Below, in pieces: positions 63,903 to 64,000 of a DNA stretch of 64,000 nt; positions within the stretch are counted from its first letter, which is position 1; every line of letters starts with the position of its first letter. The notes under the pieces are model-generated. The model was not told the origin of the DNA, ran no database searches, and saw only the letters and a list, made by a program, of their open reading frames with translations. The stretch is taken from contig NZ_CM001484.1 of NCBI RefSeq assembly GCF_000243395.2, forward strand, positions 1-64,000, read 5' to 3'. The stretch is from Saccharomonospora glauca K62. GTDB taxonomy: Bacteria; Actinomycetota; Actinomycetes; Mycobacteriales; Pseudonocardiaceae. Made by a program: the position numbers and the translations under genes.

Positions 63903-64000
63903 TCAGTCCCGCTCGGGTCGATCCCGCACGGCCTCGGCGAGCGCCAGTACCCGCCGGGCCTGCTCCACGTGCAGGTTCTCCACCATGCGGCCGTCCACGG
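63903..64000 (-). CDS. partial CoA-ester lyase (HpcH/HpaI/CitE family), 3' end
   Basis: Only the last 32 codons are in the window, ending VENLHVEQARRVLALAEAVR and then DRPERD. The segment DGRMVENLHVEQARR is characteristic of the C-terminus of citrate-lyase-beta/malyl-CoA-lyase-like enzymes of actinobacteria. The 5' part lies beyond 64000. Confidence 0.65.
   Translation of the reverse strand, partial: VDGRMVENLHVEQARRVLALAEAVRDRPERD

Overview
The window is a high-GC actinobacterial chromosome segment that contains the replication origin. The order dnaA, dnaN, 6-phosphogluconate dehydrogenase, recF, DUF721/dciA, gyrB, gyrA, DUF3566, tRNA-Ile, tRNA-Ala, followed further on by ppiA, rhomboid protease, crgA, class E sortase, trpG/pabA and the pknB-pknA-pbpA-rodA-pstP-fhaB-fhaA cluster, is the conserved origin-proximal order of mycolate-related actinomycetes. 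Gene content and GC point to the Pseudonocardiales (a Saccharomonospora or Amycolatopsis-like organism); the genus is an inference.

Layout. 1-7000: dnaA, an oriC rich in DnaA boxes (about 2280-2735), dnaN, gnd, recF and dciA. 7300-12600: the two DNA gyrase subunits and a DUF3566 membrane protein. 12670-14820: two tRNA genes with small genes between them (nucleotidyltransferase, GvpU-like, CsbD, DLW-39).

14856-33910 is a 19-kb integrated element. It is bounded by an 11-bp direct repeat that lies in the terminator hairpin behind tRNA-Ala. The left end carries a large serine integrase. A long minus-strand operon then encodes a partial type IV conjugation apparatus (SSB-like protein, TraG/VirD4 coupling protein, VirB4 ATPase, SCO6880-family protein, VirB6-like channel, two DUF6112 proteins). 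No relaxase is visible. A 4.6-kb arsenic cassette (arsR divergent from arsM-acr3-arsC-merR-permease) sits in the element, bracketed by a short imperfect direct repeat and by a truncated conjugative cell-wall hydrolase. This suggests the cassette replaced part of the transfer region. The right end has a small membrane protein, a resolvase-like protein with an altered active-site position, and a small helix-turn-helix protein.

34100-44600 is ordinary chromosome: a coupled Asp-rich/JmjC/sucrase-ferredoxin-like set, a DUF1801 protein, a DUF418 membrane protein with a two-component pair, a DUF2020 lipoprotein, DUF6918, PpiA, rhomboid, PH-domain protein and CrgA. 44700-64000 holds the class E sortase, a TetR-controlled ABC exporter, trpG/pabA, the Ser/Thr kinase and cell-wall elongation operon, tRNA-Leu, a PLP enzyme, a thioester-domain surface protein with an LAQTG sorting signal (a plausible client of the sortase), a hydrolase, a flavin-dependent oxidoreductase and the end of a CoA-ester lyase gene cut by the window edge.

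The most unusual points are: the integration site that splits a perfect 16-bp hairpin; an integrase whose C-terminus is read from tRNA-Ala antisense when integrated and would be different in the circle; the nested arsenic cassette with its truncated hydrolase; and DnaA-box clusters outside oriC at the recF/dciA junction and at the start codon of a PH-domain gene.
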